Source: Sporomusa sp. (GTDB lineage: Bacteria > Bacillota_C > Negativicutes > Sporomusales > Sporomusaceae). Taken from it: a DNA stretch of 6,229 nucleotides. Location of the stretch: contig JAQSXM010000216.1 in the NCBI GenBank assembly GCA_029256645.1, positions 1-6,229 on the forward strand. The letters are read 5' to 3'. Below, piece after piece: positions 6,168 through 6,229 of the stretch; positions within the stretch are counted from its first letter, which is position 1, and each line of letters starts with the position of its first letter. Both the position numbers and the translations under genes were made by a program. The notes under the pieces were generated by a model that was not told the origin of the DNA, ran no database searches, and saw nothing but the letters and a program-made list of their open reading frames with translations.

Positions 6168-6229
6168 ATGGTACAGTTAAATAAAGAAAGTATCAAGAAT
6201 ACCACCTTGTGGCAACAAGCCGGTATCGA
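6168..6229 (+). CDS. start of a probable fructuronate reductase / mannitol dehydrogenase family protein, 3' end missing
   Basis: Only the first 20 codons are visible before the right edge: MVQLNKESIKNTTLWQQAGI. An ATG with AAGGGAG (6154-6160) 7 bases upstream, an open frame to the edge, and the 'L-N-x-E-x-I/L-x5-W-x-x-A-G-I' pattern match my recollection of Firmicute UxuB-type proteins of the polyol dehydrogenase family. The family uses NAD(P)H to interconvert D-fructuronate and D-mannonate (UxuB), or acts on related polyols and uronates. UxuB makes the substrate of UxuA, so the context fits well. The visible part ends before the cofactor-binding region, so function rests on the short N-terminus and the neighbours. 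It is separated from dctP by a terminator and has its own promoter-like region. Confidence 0.6.
   Translation, partial: MVQLNKESIKNTTLWQQAGI

Noticed and set aside
1..6229. Mobile elements, CRISPR arrays, tRNA or rRNA genes, defence genes
   Set aside because: I found no transposase or integrase, no regularly spaced repeats, and no tRNA or rRNA signature. The region reads as ordinary metabolic chromosome.

Overview
The window is a piece of a bacterial chromosome carrying a hexuronate / sugar-acid catabolism locus, all on the + strand. Moderate GC, very strong purine-rich ribosome binding sites (runs of AGGGGG), frequent TTG starts and a lipoprotein-type solute-binding protein all suggest a Firmicute. 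The combination of TRAP transport with these features makes a Sporomusa/Pelosinus-like Negativicute my best guess. That is an impression from style, not a proven placement.

Layout. (1) Positions 2-901 hold the 3' three quarters of a TsgA-like major facilitator transporter, cut by the left edge. (2) Positions 902-1202 are non-coding: several small stem-loops, a strong bidirectional rho-independent terminator (1061-1103), then a good sigma-A-type promoter that coincides with a tandem AGTATGGTA repeat. (3) Positions 1203-5987 form a five-gene cluster: GntR/FCD regulator, mannonate dehydratase (uxuA), and the three TRAP transporter parts dctQ (small membrane subunit), dctM (large membrane subunit) and dctP (lipoprotein binding protein). 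Gene spacings are 11 bp, 27 bp, a 1-bp overlap and 101 bp. (4) A perfect 12-bp hairpin terminator follows dctP (6014-6049). (5) After a second promoter-like region, positions 6168-6229 hold the first 20 codons of a protein resembling the mannitol dehydrogenase / fructuronate reductase (UxuB) family.

How they fit together. DctP is expected to capture a sugar acid outside the membrane, and DctQ-DctM to import it with a cation gradient. UxuB (fructuronate to mannonate) and UxuA (mannonate to 2-keto-3-deoxygluconate) would carry it towards the KDG pathway, and the FCD regulator would sense an intermediate and control the set. The likely substrate is therefore D-glucuronate, D-fructuronate, D-mannonate or a related uronate; the sequence alone cannot choose. 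KDG kinase, KDPG aldolase and uronate isomerase are not in the window.

Nothing here looks like an entirely new system. The points worth a second look are regulatory: a shared AGTATGGTA motif near both promoters, a 12-bp direct repeat and an imperfect palindrome around the uxuB -10, a terminator that splits uxuB from the transporter operon, and the structured non-coding stretch before the regulator.
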